Shown here one piece after another: positions 43,463 to 51,495 of a stretch of DNA of 64,000 bases. A program made the translations under genes and the position numbers. The stretch spans positions 1 through 64,000 of the forward strand of contig NZ_JAGTXB010000008.1 of the NCBI RefSeq assembly GCF_018224885.1. The letters run 5' to 3'. The stretch's first letter is position 1. Every line of letters starts with the position of its first letter. The notes beneath the pieces are model-generated. The model made no database searches. It was given only the letters and a program-made list of their open reading frames with translations, and was not told the DNA's origin. The stretch is from Chitinophaga hostae. GTDB taxonomy: Bacteria > Bacteroidota > Bacteroidia > Chitinophagales > Chitinophagaceae.

Positions 43463-44723
43463 ATGGACATTTTTTTTCTTTGATATGTTGTTCAAAGTCT
43501 TCCCGGAAATATTTCAGTGCGCTTTGCAGCGGTTCCATGGCGCCGGGCGCCAGTGCGCAAAAAGTATTACCGGGGCCAAGCAGTTTTGTATGCATTTCCA
43601 ATTGTTCCAGATCCGCATAGGTTCCGTGTCCCTGTTCCAAAGCATATAATATTTTTTCTGTCCAGGGCAATCCTTCGCGGCAGGGCGTGCAAAAGCCGCA
43701 CGATTCCTGGGCAAAGAAATGTTCCAGGTTATGTACAAAACCAACCGGGCAGGTTTGGTCGTCTAATACTACCATAGTGCCGGTACCCAGGCGGCTTCCT
43801 GCGGCCGCTACTCCTGCGAAATCCATTTTCACATCCAGGTGGGCATCGGTTAAGAAGTCTGTGGAAGCGCCACCGGGCAGGGCACCACGAAAGCGAAATC
43901 CCGCTTTCATGCCACCGGCGTGTTCCTCCAGCAATTCCCGCATCGTAACTCCCATAGGTAGTTCCCAGGCACCGGGCTTGTTGACCTTTCCGCTTACGCC
44001 GTATATTTTCGTACCCCCGTCGGCGGTATAGCTCAGGGATTTGAACCAATCGCCTCCGTTGTTCATAATATGCGGTATGTAAGACAAAGTTTCCACGTTA
44101 TTCACAATAGTGGGTTTGCCGAATAAGCCGCTTACCTGCGGAAAGGGAGGTTTGGCGCGGGGTACGGCGCGTTTTCCTTCCAGTGAGTTGAGCAGGGCGG
44201 TTTCTTCGCCACACATATATCTTCCTACGCCGGTATGCAATTGCATTTCGAGGCTGTAATTTTTTCCGAGTATATTTTTGCCGAGATAGCCGGCTGCATA
44301 AGCATCTGCGATGGCGCGGGTCATGATGCGTGCCGCATCTTTATAGGCCCAGCGCATAAATACAAAAGCCTGTGTGGCCTGTATGGCGTAGGCCGAAATA
44401 ATCATTCCCTCCAGCAGCTGGTGGGGATTTCCTTCCAGGAGCCACCTGTCTTTAAACGTGCCGGGTTCCATTTCGTCGGCATTGGCCACCAGGTACCGGG
44501 GGCCGGTGACGTTTGCGGGTACAAAGCTCCATTTCATACCGGTACTGAAGCCGGCGCCTCCCCTCCCTTTCAGGTTCGCGTCTTTTACTTTCGCGGTTAC
44601 TTCTGCGGGAGTAAGTTCCTGCAATACTTTACGCAGTGCGGCGTATCCGCCCACCGCTTCGTACTCTTTCAGGTGAAGAGCGACGCCGGAAGCGGGAATA
44701 TGTTGTGTGAGCGGACGTTCCAT
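43449..44723 (-). CDS. nuoF: NADH-quinone oxidoreductase subunit F, NADH/FMN/4Fe-4S
   Basis: NADH-oxidising subunit (424 residues). GRGGAGFSTGMKWSF is the FMN/NADH-binding loop, YICGEET-like MCGEETALLNSLEGKR the conserved flavin contact, and ESCGFCTPCREG with GNTFCALAPGA the N3 cluster ligands. Starts two bases after the nuoE stop. Confidence 0.97.
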   Translation of the reverse strand: MERPLTQHIPASGVALHLKEYEAVGGYAALRKVLQELTPAEVTAKVKDANLKGRGGAGFSTGMKWSFVPANVTGPRYLVANADEMEPGTFKDRWLLEGNPHQLLEGMIISAYAIQATQAFVFMRWAYKDAARIMTRAIADAYAAGYLGKNILGKNYSLEMQLHTGVGRYMCGEETALLNSLEGKRAVPRAKPPFPQVSGLFGKPTIVNNVETLSYIPHIMNNGGDWFKSLSYTADGGTKIYGVSGKVNKPGAWELPMGVTMRELLEEHAGGMKAGFRFRGALPGGASTDFLTDAHLDVKMDFAGVAAAGSRLGTGTMVVLDDQTCPVGFVHNLEHFFAQESCGFCTPCREGLPWTEKILYALEQGHGTYADLEQLEMHTKLLGPGNTFCALAPGAMEPLQSALKYFREDFEQHIKEKKCPYAHH

Positions 44724-44725
44724 TT

Positions 44726-45190
44726 TTATAAATATTGATCCAGTATTTGTGAAAGTTCACCTGGTTTAAGGTCCCTGTACAAGTCATTATCTATCATCAG
44801 TGCCGGTGCATGGTCGCAGGTACCGAGGCAGGCGTTGGGCAGCAGGGTAAAGCGTTCATCAGCGGTTGTCTGACCATACTTTATCTGCAACAGCTCCATC
44901 AGTTGCTGTTTTATCTCCGTATAGCCCATCACGTAGCAGCTGATGCTATCGCAGAGGAGGATAACGTGGCGGCCTACCGGTTGCCTGAAAATCAGGTTAT
45001 AGAAGGTAGCTATGCTGTCTACTTCCGCGGTGCTCATCTCCAGTATAGAGGCGATGTCTGCCACGCTTTCATCAGATATCCAGCGCCGTTGCTGCTGTAC
45101 AATTTTCAGCGCTTCTATGCAGGCGGCCTTTTTTACGGGTACCTGCTGCAACTCGTGTGTGATCTGTTCTATTTCAATAGCAGAAAGCAT
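44726..45190 (-). CDS. nuoE: NADH-quinone oxidoreductase subunit E, 2Fe-2S
   Basis: Thioredoxin-like 2Fe-2S subunit (154 residues) holding cluster N1a. The ligands are C80, C85, C121 and C125 (LLCDSISC and NACLGTC). Starts 11 bases after nuoCD and ends two bases before nuoF. Confidence 0.96.
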   Translation of the reverse strand: MLSAIEIEQITHELQQVPVKKAACIEALKIVQQQRRWISDESVADIASILEMSTAEVDSIATFYNLIFRQPVGRHVILLCDSISCYVMGYTEIKQQLMELLQIKYGQTTADERFTLLPNACLGTCDHAPALMIDNDLYRDLKPGELSQILDQYL

Positions 45191-45201
45191 ATGTTGTTAT
45201 A

Positions 45202-46947
45202 TTATCTGTCAATATCTGCAAGTACATAATCCATTCCTCCGAGTATAGAAAGCAGATCGGCCACTGTATATCCGCGGCTGATCAGCGGTATCATCTGCAT
45301 ATGGGGAAACGAGGGCGTTCGTACTCTTGTGCGGTAAGAGGCGGTATTGCCATCGCTGACCAGGTAATAGCTGTTCCATCCTTTGGTGGCTTCCGTCACC
45401 ACCATGGCTTCACCGGCGGGTATTACAGGGCCCCAGCTTACGTTGAGGAAATGGTGGATAAGGGTTTCGATGTCCTGCATGGTACGCGCTTTCACCGGAG
45501 GGGTAGCCAGCGGGTGGTGCGACTTGTAATCGCCGGACGGCATGTTGCTCACGCATTGTTCGATAATGCGGAGACTTTGTCGCATTTCTTCCACCCGTAC
45601 TACCGCGCGGTCGTAACAATCACCGTTGTGTGCGACCGGGATCTCGAAAGCAAAATTTCCGTAACCTCCATAGGGCCTTTTCTTGCGCATATCCCACTCC
45701 AGGCCGCAGGCGCGGAGTCCGGGGCCGGTGACGCCCCAGTCAATAGCTTCTTCCAGGGTATAGATACCGATACCTTTGGTACGTGCTTTAAACAGGTAAT
45801 TTTTCATTACCATGTTATCATATTCTTTCAGTTGTTTCGGGAAATAGCTGATAAAATTTTTCACGAGCGTTTCCCAGCCATTGGGCAGGTCCTGGGCTAC
45901 GCCCCCGATACGGAACCAGTTGGGGTGCATACGACCACCACAGATGGCTTCAATGATTTCGAGTACGCGCTCACGGTCGGTGAACATATAGAACACGGGC
46001 GATAATTGCCCGAGGTCCTGGGCAAAAGTGCCGTACCATACCAGGTGGCTGGCAATACGGAACAGTTCGCAGAGCATAATCCTGATCACCTGGGCGCGGA
46101 GGGGTACATCAATGCCTCCCAGCTCTTCTACCGACAGCAGGTAGGACAGGTTATTATTCACGCCACCGAGGTAATCAATACGGTCGGTATAGGGAATATA
46201 GGTATGCCATGACTGGCGTTCGCCCATTTTTTCGGCGCCGCGATGGTGAAAACCGATATCAGGCACAGCATCAACAATGTCTTCACCATTCAGTTGCAGT
46301 ATAATGCGTAATACGCCATGGGTACCGGGGTGTTGGGGACCAATGTTGAGGAACATAAAGTCAGCATCTTCGCTATGGCGTTTTAAGCCCCATTCTTCGG
46401 GTTTAAACCGCAGGGCCTCCTGCTCCCTATCCTGCTTCTCATTATAGAGCCTAAACGGTCCCATTTCGGTGGCCCGTGCCGGATGCTCCTTACGGAGCGG
46501 ATGCCCTTCCCAGGTGTAGGGCATCAGGATGCGTTTTAACAGGGGATGGCCATTAAAGCGGATGCCAAACATATCATAAACTTCGCGTTCGTACCAGTTC
46601 GCCGCAGCCCAGATGGAGGTGATACTGTCCAGCGTCGGGTATTCGCCGTGGAGACCGGCCTTAATGCGCAGGAATTCGTTTCTGCCGAAGGAAAAAAGTG
46701 TATAAACAACAGTAAAATCGTAGGGTTTATGACCGTTTTGCTGCCGTTTATACGCACGCTCATCGATGGCCGTGAGGTCATAGAGCATGCGATAGGGCAT
46801 TTGTATTTCAGATTTAAGGTATTGTAATACGGTCACAATATGCTCCTGTGGCGCCCAGAAGGTGGGCGTCCCATCCCGCGTAGCCTGAGGCTTAAAGGTG
46901 ATATCACCAAAACGGGCGCTTAATTCCGTTGCAATGGGTTCGGGCAT
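45202..46947 (-). CDS. nuoCD: NADH-quinone oxidoreductase subunits C and D, fused
   Basis: A single 581-residue chain joins NuoC (about 1-170; NWYEREVYDMFGIRFNGHP and RILMPYTWEGHPLRKEHP) to NuoD (about 190-581; NIGPQHPGTHGVLR, then the C-terminal VLADIDR end). NuoD forms the floor of the quinone pocket. The fusion is as in E. coli and appears here without any frame interruption. The ATG at 46947 lies upstream of a 240-base repeat region that separates it from nuoB, unlike the tight spacing of all the other nuo genes. Confidence 0.95.
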   Translation of the reverse strand: MPEPIATELSARFGDITFKPQATRDGTPTFWAPQEHIVTVLQYLKSEIQMPYRMLYDLTAIDERAYKRQQNGHKPYDFTVVYTLFSFGRNEFLRIKAGLHGEYPTLDSITSIWAAANWYEREVYDMFGIRFNGHPLLKRILMPYTWEGHPLRKEHPARATEMGPFRLYNEKQDREQEALRFKPEEWGLKRHSEDADFMFLNIGPQHPGTHGVLRIILQLNGEDIVDAVPDIGFHHRGAEKMGERQSWHTYIPYTDRIDYLGGVNNNLSYLLSVEELGGIDVPLRAQVIRIMLCELFRIASHLVWYGTFAQDLGQLSPVFYMFTDRERVLEIIEAICGGRMHPNWFRIGGVAQDLPNGWETLVKNFISYFPKQLKEYDNMVMKNYLFKARTKGIGIYTLEEAIDWGVTGPGLRACGLEWDMRKKRPYGGYGNFAFEIPVAHNGDCYDRAVVRVEEMRQSLRIIEQCVSNMPSGDYKSHHPLATPPVKARTMQDIETLIHHFLNVSWGPVIPAGEAMVVTEATKGWNSYYLVSDGNTASYRTRVRTPSFPHMQMIPLISRGYTVADLLSILGGMDYVLADIDR

Positions 46948-46954
46948 GAGTATT

Positions 46955-47196
46955 GTTTAGCTGTTGGCTTTTAGCTGTTAGCTGTTAATTATGTTGTGTT
47001 ACAGCTGTTAGCTGTTAGCCGTTAGTTGTTAAATATGTTATGTTATAGCTGTTAGCCATTAGCTGTTAGCTGTTAGCTGTTAATTATGTTGTGTTACAGC
47101 TGTTAGCTGTTAGTTGTTAGTTGTTAGTTGTTAGTTGTTAAATATGTTATGTTATAGCTGTTGGCTAATAGCTAATGGCTAAAAGCTAAAAGCTGT
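46955..47196. repeat. Tandem AGCTGTT repeats interrupting the nuo operon
   Basis: The whole nuoB-nuoCD gap is repeat: four copies of GTTAAWTATGTTRTGTTAYAGCTGTTAG (from 46984, 47028, 47079 and 47137; alternating TTA ATT ATG and TTA AAT ATG variants) with runs of AGCTGTT and AGTTGTT between. It ends at the base before the nuoB stop codon. No reading frame, no spacer diversity as in CRISPR. Confidence 0.9.
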
Positions 47197-47835
47197 TTAA
47201 ATTTCATCCGGTGTTTTAAACTGTGTCATTTGCTGTCGTTTTTCGCGGAGCACGTCTTTCATGGAAATTTTTTCCGGTTTCACTACACCCTGTTCGCCGA
47301 TCACCCAGCTGAGGGGGCGCTTTTCCTTGCCTACGCTGTCGCGGAGCATAACGAGGCCTTGCATAAATGCATCGGGGCGTGGAGGACAACCGGGCACATA
47401 TACATCTACCGGTAAAAATTTATCTACTCCCTGTACAACGCTGTATATATCATACATACCACCGGAATTGGCGCAGGAACCCATAGATATCACCCAACGG
47501 GGTTCCATCATCTGTTCATACAGGCGTTGTATAACCGGCGCCATTTTGATAAATACCGTACCGGCGATGATCATGACATCCGCTTCACGGGGAGTACCCC
47601 TGATCACTTCTGCGCCGAAGCGGGCCACGTCATACTTGGGGGTCATCGCGGTTGCCATCTCCACAAAACAACAGGAAAGGCCGAAATGGAAGGGCCAGAG
47701 TGAGTTTTTCCGTCCCCATGCAAGCAAACTTTCCACAGAAGTAAGCATAACGCTTTGCTGTATCACTTCTTCCATAGAAGTATTGCCGGAAACTTTGCCC
47801 GTTACATCATTTGCATTGGTCAGCCACCATTTCAT
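47197..47835 (-). CDS. nuoB: NADH-quinone oxidoreductase subunit B, N2 cluster
   Basis: Terminal electron-transfer subunit holding cluster N2 next to the quinone. The ligands are C55, C56, C121 and C150 (LSCCFVEM, GSCANSGG, PGCPPRPD). At 212 residues it is a little longer than typical (170-190), with extra sequence at the C terminus (DVLREKRQQMTQFKTPDEI). Starts 50 bases after nuoA. The stop codon is flush with the repeat array at 46955-47196. Confidence 0.96.
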   Translation of the reverse strand: MKWWLTNANDVTGKVSGNTSMEEVIQQSVMLTSVESLLAWGRKNSLWPFHFGLSCCFVEMATAMTPKYDVARFGAEVIRGTPREADVMIIAGTVFIKMAPVIQRLYEQMMEPRWVISMGSCANSGGMYDIYSVVQGVDKFLPVDVYVPGCPPRPDAFMQGLVMLRDSVGKEKRPLSWVIGEQGVVKPEKISMKDVLREKRQQMTQFKTPDEI

Positions 47836-47885
47836 AAATAAGTTGATTTACTTTATGCGTGAATCATAAAATCAACATGCTGGTG

Positions 47886-48368
47886 TTACATAAGTGCCTG
47901 TGGTGCTGGAGTCTTAATGTCCGTATAACCGTTAACGTTAGCGGATTTTTTCTTCCGCATTTTCCTATATGCACGTAAAATCTTTTTCCCATCGGGCCCG
48001 AAGTCCAATGCGCCATTACGCCATTCGTAGATAAGTACAGCCAATAATATGAAGATAAAAACAGAAACGCCGAGAAAGCCTGCCCAGCCTACTTCTTTGT
48101 AGGCAATTGCCCAGGAAATGATTAATACTGTTTCAATGTCGAAGATGACAAACAGCATAGCTACCAGGTAAAACTGAGAAGGGAATCTAAGTCGGGCGGA
48201 GCCGGTGGAGATAATACCGGATTCATAAGCCTCGCCTGTTGCGCGGTCTTTATGGCGTTGGCCCAGTACATAGGAAAGTCCAAGTATGATACCGATCAGT
48301 ATCACAACAATAGCACCATATGCGAGAAATGGCCAGATAGGGGTGATGTCAGAAACAGCGCTTTTCAA
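47886..48368 (-). CDS. nuoA: NADH-quinone oxidoreductase subunit A
   Basis: Three-helix membrane subunit (160 residues), first gene of the operon. The loop YESGIISTGSARLRFPSQFY and LVAMLFVIFDIETVLIISWA are the conserved NuoA features. The start is a TTG (TTG AAA AGC); I found no ATG or GTG in a suitable place. The C-terminal tail after the third helix (about 120-160) is basic and longer than in many relatives. The 252 bases upstream should carry the operon promoter; a TAGTCTTTA resembles the minus-7 box, but nothing is firm. Confidence 0.9.
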   Translation of the reverse strand: MKSAVSDITPIWPFLAYGAIVVILIGIILGLSYVLGQRHKDRATGEAYESGIISTGSARLRFPSQFYLVAMLFVIFDIETVLIISWAIAYKEVGWAGFLGVSVFIFILLAVLIYEWRNGALDFGPDGKKILRAYRKMRKKKSANVNGYTDIKTPAPQALM

Positions 48369-48620
48369 AGTGTTCGCCCTCCGAGCGATTTACTTGTAAA
48401 GTCCGTCATGCCAGTCTTAAGGAAAAATCAGTAGCCTGCTTTCCAATCTACTGTAACAATGCTATTATGAAATTATATGTCTGTAAACCGCCAGTTCAAG
48501 AGGGAGACCGGATATTTGCCCGGTTTCATAACGTTCATCCGCTGCATTACGGTAAAGACTATATGAAATTGAAGTTACAAAATTTACAATTAATCTGCAA
48601 AACTGATTCTACTGCGAAAA

Positions 48621-49064
48621 TCAGGTATGCGTGCCCGTGATATAACATTCCAAACTGGTAATAATATAACGCTGGTCGTCGATAATAAATTTCACGACGT
48701 CACCGATAGATATTAAACCGATCAGCCTGGCTTGACCATCAATTACCGGCAGGTGACGAATCCTTTTATCGGTCATCAGCGCCATACAATCTTCTATGGA
48801 ATCATCTTCAGTAACAGTGATAGGCCGCTCTGTCATAATTTCGCGGATCAGGGTTTCTTTGGATGCACGTCCTTTCAGGATAACACGACGGGCATAATCA
48901 CGTTCTGAGAAAATTCCGAGGAAATGATCATTACTGTCTACTACAGTTAAGGCCCCTACGTTACGATCAACCAACATCTGCAGGGCTTCGAAAACAGTGT
49001 TGTCAGGATTTATGGAGTATACTGCATGACCCTTAGCCTGCAGGATATTACGTACCTTTCCCAT
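48621..49064 (-). CDS. CBS-domain pair protein
   Basis: A 147-residue protein made of two CBS domains (about 10-65 and 75-135; NPDNTVFEALQMLVDRNVGA and IEDCMALMTDKRIRHLPVID), which together form a Bateman module binding adenine nucleotides. Stand-alone CBS pairs are regulatory or of unknown function. It lies upstream of nuoA, transcribed in the same direction, but 252 bases away, so it may be separate. Confidence 0.9.
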   Translation of the reverse strand: MGKVRNILQAKGHAVYSINPDNTVFEALQMLVDRNVGALTVVDSNDHFLGIFSERDYARRVILKGRASKETLIREIMTERPITVTEDDSIEDCMALMTDKRIRHLPVIDGQARLIGLISIGDVVKFIIDDQRYIITSLECYITGTHT

Positions 49065-49200
49065 GGCAAGCCTTTTTTAAGAAGTAAATAAATGAAAAAC
49101 CACCATTCCTAAGTTACCAATTTTCGCTGTTAAAATCAAGGCAGTAAAAAATAAATGTTTGTGTAAATAGTACGCAAAGCTTTTAGCTTCTAGCTTTTAA

Positions 49201-49405
49201 TGCAGCGGAGATTGTCTTGCCCAGGATTTCAATGATTTTGATGATTTACAGGATTTTACTTTTATAGATTTTATTTTTGATTAAAAGATTAGCGGATACA
49301 AAAGCGGAGACTCGCTTCTGTCTCCGCTAATCTTTTAAAATCATGGGAGAAATCCTGTAAATCATCAAAATCATTGAAATCCTGGGCAAGACAATCTCCG
49401 CTGCA
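49201..49405. repeat. Palindromic element, family B copy 1, with nested inner hairpin
   Basis: Outer arms are exactly complementary over 55 bases (49201-49255 and 49351-49405), starting TGCAGCGGAGATTGTCTTGC and continuing CCAGGATTTCAATG. Inside lies a second inverted repeat, AAAAGATTAGCGGA (49283-49296) against 49323-49336. It begins one base from the GH35 stop and fills most of the 342-base space to the CBS gene; the rest is AGC-type repeat (about 49172-49200) and A+T-rich sequence. A related copy is at 51288-51495. Confidence 0.9.
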
Positions 49406-49406
49406 T

Positions 49407-51221
49407 TTATAACTCGCTGGCGCCTGAAACCGTTGCCGCGGCTTCCTGGTGCAAATCAAATACTACGATTTCATTCGCGCCTTTTTTCAGCCATGGAGCA
49501 GGACAATACAGTCTTTTCTGCGGTCCTATTTCCCAGTAACGACCCAGGTTATGACCATTTACCCAAACAATCCCTTTTTTATAAGCAGACATATCAAGAT
49601 ACGTGTCGCCGGTTTTATCGAGGTTGAAAGTCCCTTTAAAGAATTGCCCGGGTTTGGTAGCATTATTTGAAGATGCGGTCAGCTCCTGCACGGACTTTTC
49701 TGTCATCGGCAATCCATATACCTCCCAGTTCATCAACGTCATACCGTTCAGGACCACACGATCCGTGATGCCTTTGCGATCGATAAGCGCATCTGCAAAA
49801 TTGATGCGGCCCATCCCTTCTACCAGTATTTCCAATACGGGATTTTTCACATCACTTACAGGAATGTCGATTGTTTTTTCACCCAGCCTGCGATCCAGTT
49901 TCCCGACATACTTACCATTCACGAATATAGTGGCATAATCGTGCAGATCTTTGATCGTGAGCTTACCGCTTTTATGTCCGATCAACGTGGTTTTATACAA
50001 CATAAAACCATAATCCTGCCCATAGGCCTCAAATGGTTTTGGCTGCGGAGAATGGGTAGCAGCAGGCAAATGATCCCATATGGAAGTAAATGGCGTGAGA
50101 TTAAATGCCGGGATGGTAATAGTTGGGATAGCTGCCGGGATAGCCGGTAATTTTTTACCCTTCGGGAGATAAGAACCGATCAGCTGACGCAATGCCTGGT
50201 ACTTGGGGGTAGCGCTTCCCTGTTCGTTAATGGGAGCATCGTAGTCGTAGCTGGTTACATCAGGCTCATAACCGCCCTTACCGCCTGAGTTTGCACCGGC
50301 GGTATAACCGAAATTAGTACCACCATGAATCACATACAGGTTAAAAGAGCGCTTGGTATCCATCAGGAATTTCACTTCCCTGGAAATGCCATCAACGCCA
50401 GGACGCTGCCATTGCTCGCCCCAATGCGTTAACCAACCCGGATACGATTCGCTGCTGAACGCAGGTACGTTGGGATTCTGCTTTTTAGCAGCGGCGAAAT
50501 CTGCTTCAGAACCACCGGAATCGAGCCCGATGGCTGCTCCTTCTACCCCACCCGCTTCCAGCATGTAGGCGGTAGCGCCATCAGCGGTATAGAATGGAAT
50601 GTTGATACCATTCTTCACCCACATCTCTTTCAACGTATTTAAATATTCCTTGTCGTTACCATAACTGCCATATTCATTTTCAATCTGCATCATGATCACC
50701 GGGCCGCCATTCGTTACCAGCAAAGGTTTTACTTCGGCTGCAAGGTGTTCCACATAGCTGTTCACCGCCTGGATGTAACGCGGATCCATGCAACGCACCT
50801 TGATGTCGGGGGTTTGCAACAGGTAAGGCGGTAAGCCGCCAAACTCCCATTCCGCGCATACATAGGGTCCCGGACGTAACAACACCCACATGCCTTCCTG
50901 CTGCGCTATTTTGATAAACTCAGCGATGTTGTGATTACCGGTGTTGAAATCAAACTGTCCTTTTACCGGCTCATGATAGTTCCAGAAAACATATGCTGCA
51001 ATGGTGTTACAGCCCATTGCTTTCGCCATCTGGATACGGTGCCGCCAGTATTCATGCGGAATACGGGCCGGGTGCATTTCGCCGCTGATCATCTGGAATG
51101 GTTTACCATCCAGCATAAAATCAGTTGTACTCAATGCAAAGGAATGTTTGTTTTGTGCCTGCACCGCGGCTCCCATCCAACAGGATAAAGCCAGCATGCC
51201 GCCTAGGATTACTTTCTTCAT
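49407..51221 (-). CDS. Glycoside hydrolase family 35 beta-galactosidase, exported
   Basis: A 604-residue enzyme with a signal peptide (MKKVILGGMLALSCWMGAAVQAQ). The TIM barrel shows GEMHPARIPHEYWRHRIQMA, the acid/base in QIENEYGSYG (E183) and the nucleophile in AFSSESYPGW (E258), both GH35 hallmarks. The C-terminal half is beta-rich, ending in the jelly-roll (KGIVWVNGHNLGRYWEIGPQ) that binds sugars. Likely periplasmic or surface enzyme splitting terminal beta-galactosides of plant polysaccharides. A signal-peptide ATG at 51221 is used; the frame extends 10 codons upstream. A palindrome starts one base past the stop. Confidence 0.93.
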   Translation of the reverse strand: MKKVILGGMLALSCWMGAAVQAQNKHSFALSTTDFMLDGKPFQMISGEMHPARIPHEYWRHRIQMAKAMGCNTIAAYVFWNYHEPVKGQFDFNTGNHNIAEFIKIAQQEGMWVLLRPGPYVCAEWEFGGLPPYLLQTPDIKVRCMDPRYIQAVNSYVEHLAAEVKPLLVTNGGPVIMMQIENEYGSYGNDKEYLNTLKEMWVKNGINIPFYTADGATAYMLEAGGVEGAAIGLDSGGSEADFAAAKKQNPNVPAFSSESYPGWLTHWGEQWQRPGVDGISREVKFLMDTKRSFNLYVIHGGTNFGYTAGANSGGKGGYEPDVTSYDYDAPINEQGSATPKYQALRQLIGSYLPKGKKLPAIPAAIPTITIPAFNLTPFTSIWDHLPAATHSPQPKPFEAYGQDYGFMLYKTTLIGHKSGKLTIKDLHDYATIFVNGKYVGKLDRRLGEKTIDIPVSDVKNPVLEILVEGMGRINFADALIDRKGITDRVVLNGMTLMNWEVYGLPMTEKSVQELTASSNNATKPGQFFKGTFNLDKTGDTYLDMSAYKKGIVWVNGHNLGRYWEIGPQKRLYCPAPWLKKGANEIVVFDLHQEAAATVSGASEL

Positions 51222-51287
51222 TGTTCTAATAAGTTGCAGATAAGCGTACAAAATACGCTATTTTTTTGAAAGCGGAAAGCTATCAAC

Positions 51288-51495
51288 GCAGGAAATTGTC
51301 TTGCCCAGGATTAATAGTGATTATGATGATTTTCAGGATTTTTTCTTTTTTCAATTTTAAAAGATTCGGGAAGATCTAAGCGAATTTATCCGCTTTAGAT
51401 CTTCCCGAATCTTTTAAAATCAAATTATAATCACAAGAAAAAAATCCTGAAAATCATCATAATCACTATTAATCCCGGGCAAGACAATTTCCCGC
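51288..51495. repeat. Palindromic element, family B copy 2, overlapping a stop codon
   Basis: Arms starting GCAGGAAATTGTCTTGCCCA (51288 onward) pair with the far end at 51435-51495, with two mismatches and one gap in about 60 bases. A nested inner palindrome (ATTTTAAAAGATTCGGGAAG arms, about 29 bases, one gap) fills the centre. The far end at 51495 coincides with the last base of the stop codon of the GMC gene. It lies between that gene and the GH35 gene. Confidence 0.88.

Noticed and set aside
46955..47196. Regular repeats that might be a CRISPR array
   Set aside because: Units are short, degenerate and partly contiguous, there are no unique spacers of constant length, and no cas gene is in the window.
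18990..51495. Palindromes as insertion sequences
   Set aside because: They are about 200 bases, have no transposase frame and no target-site duplication that I could see; called non-autonomous repeats instead.
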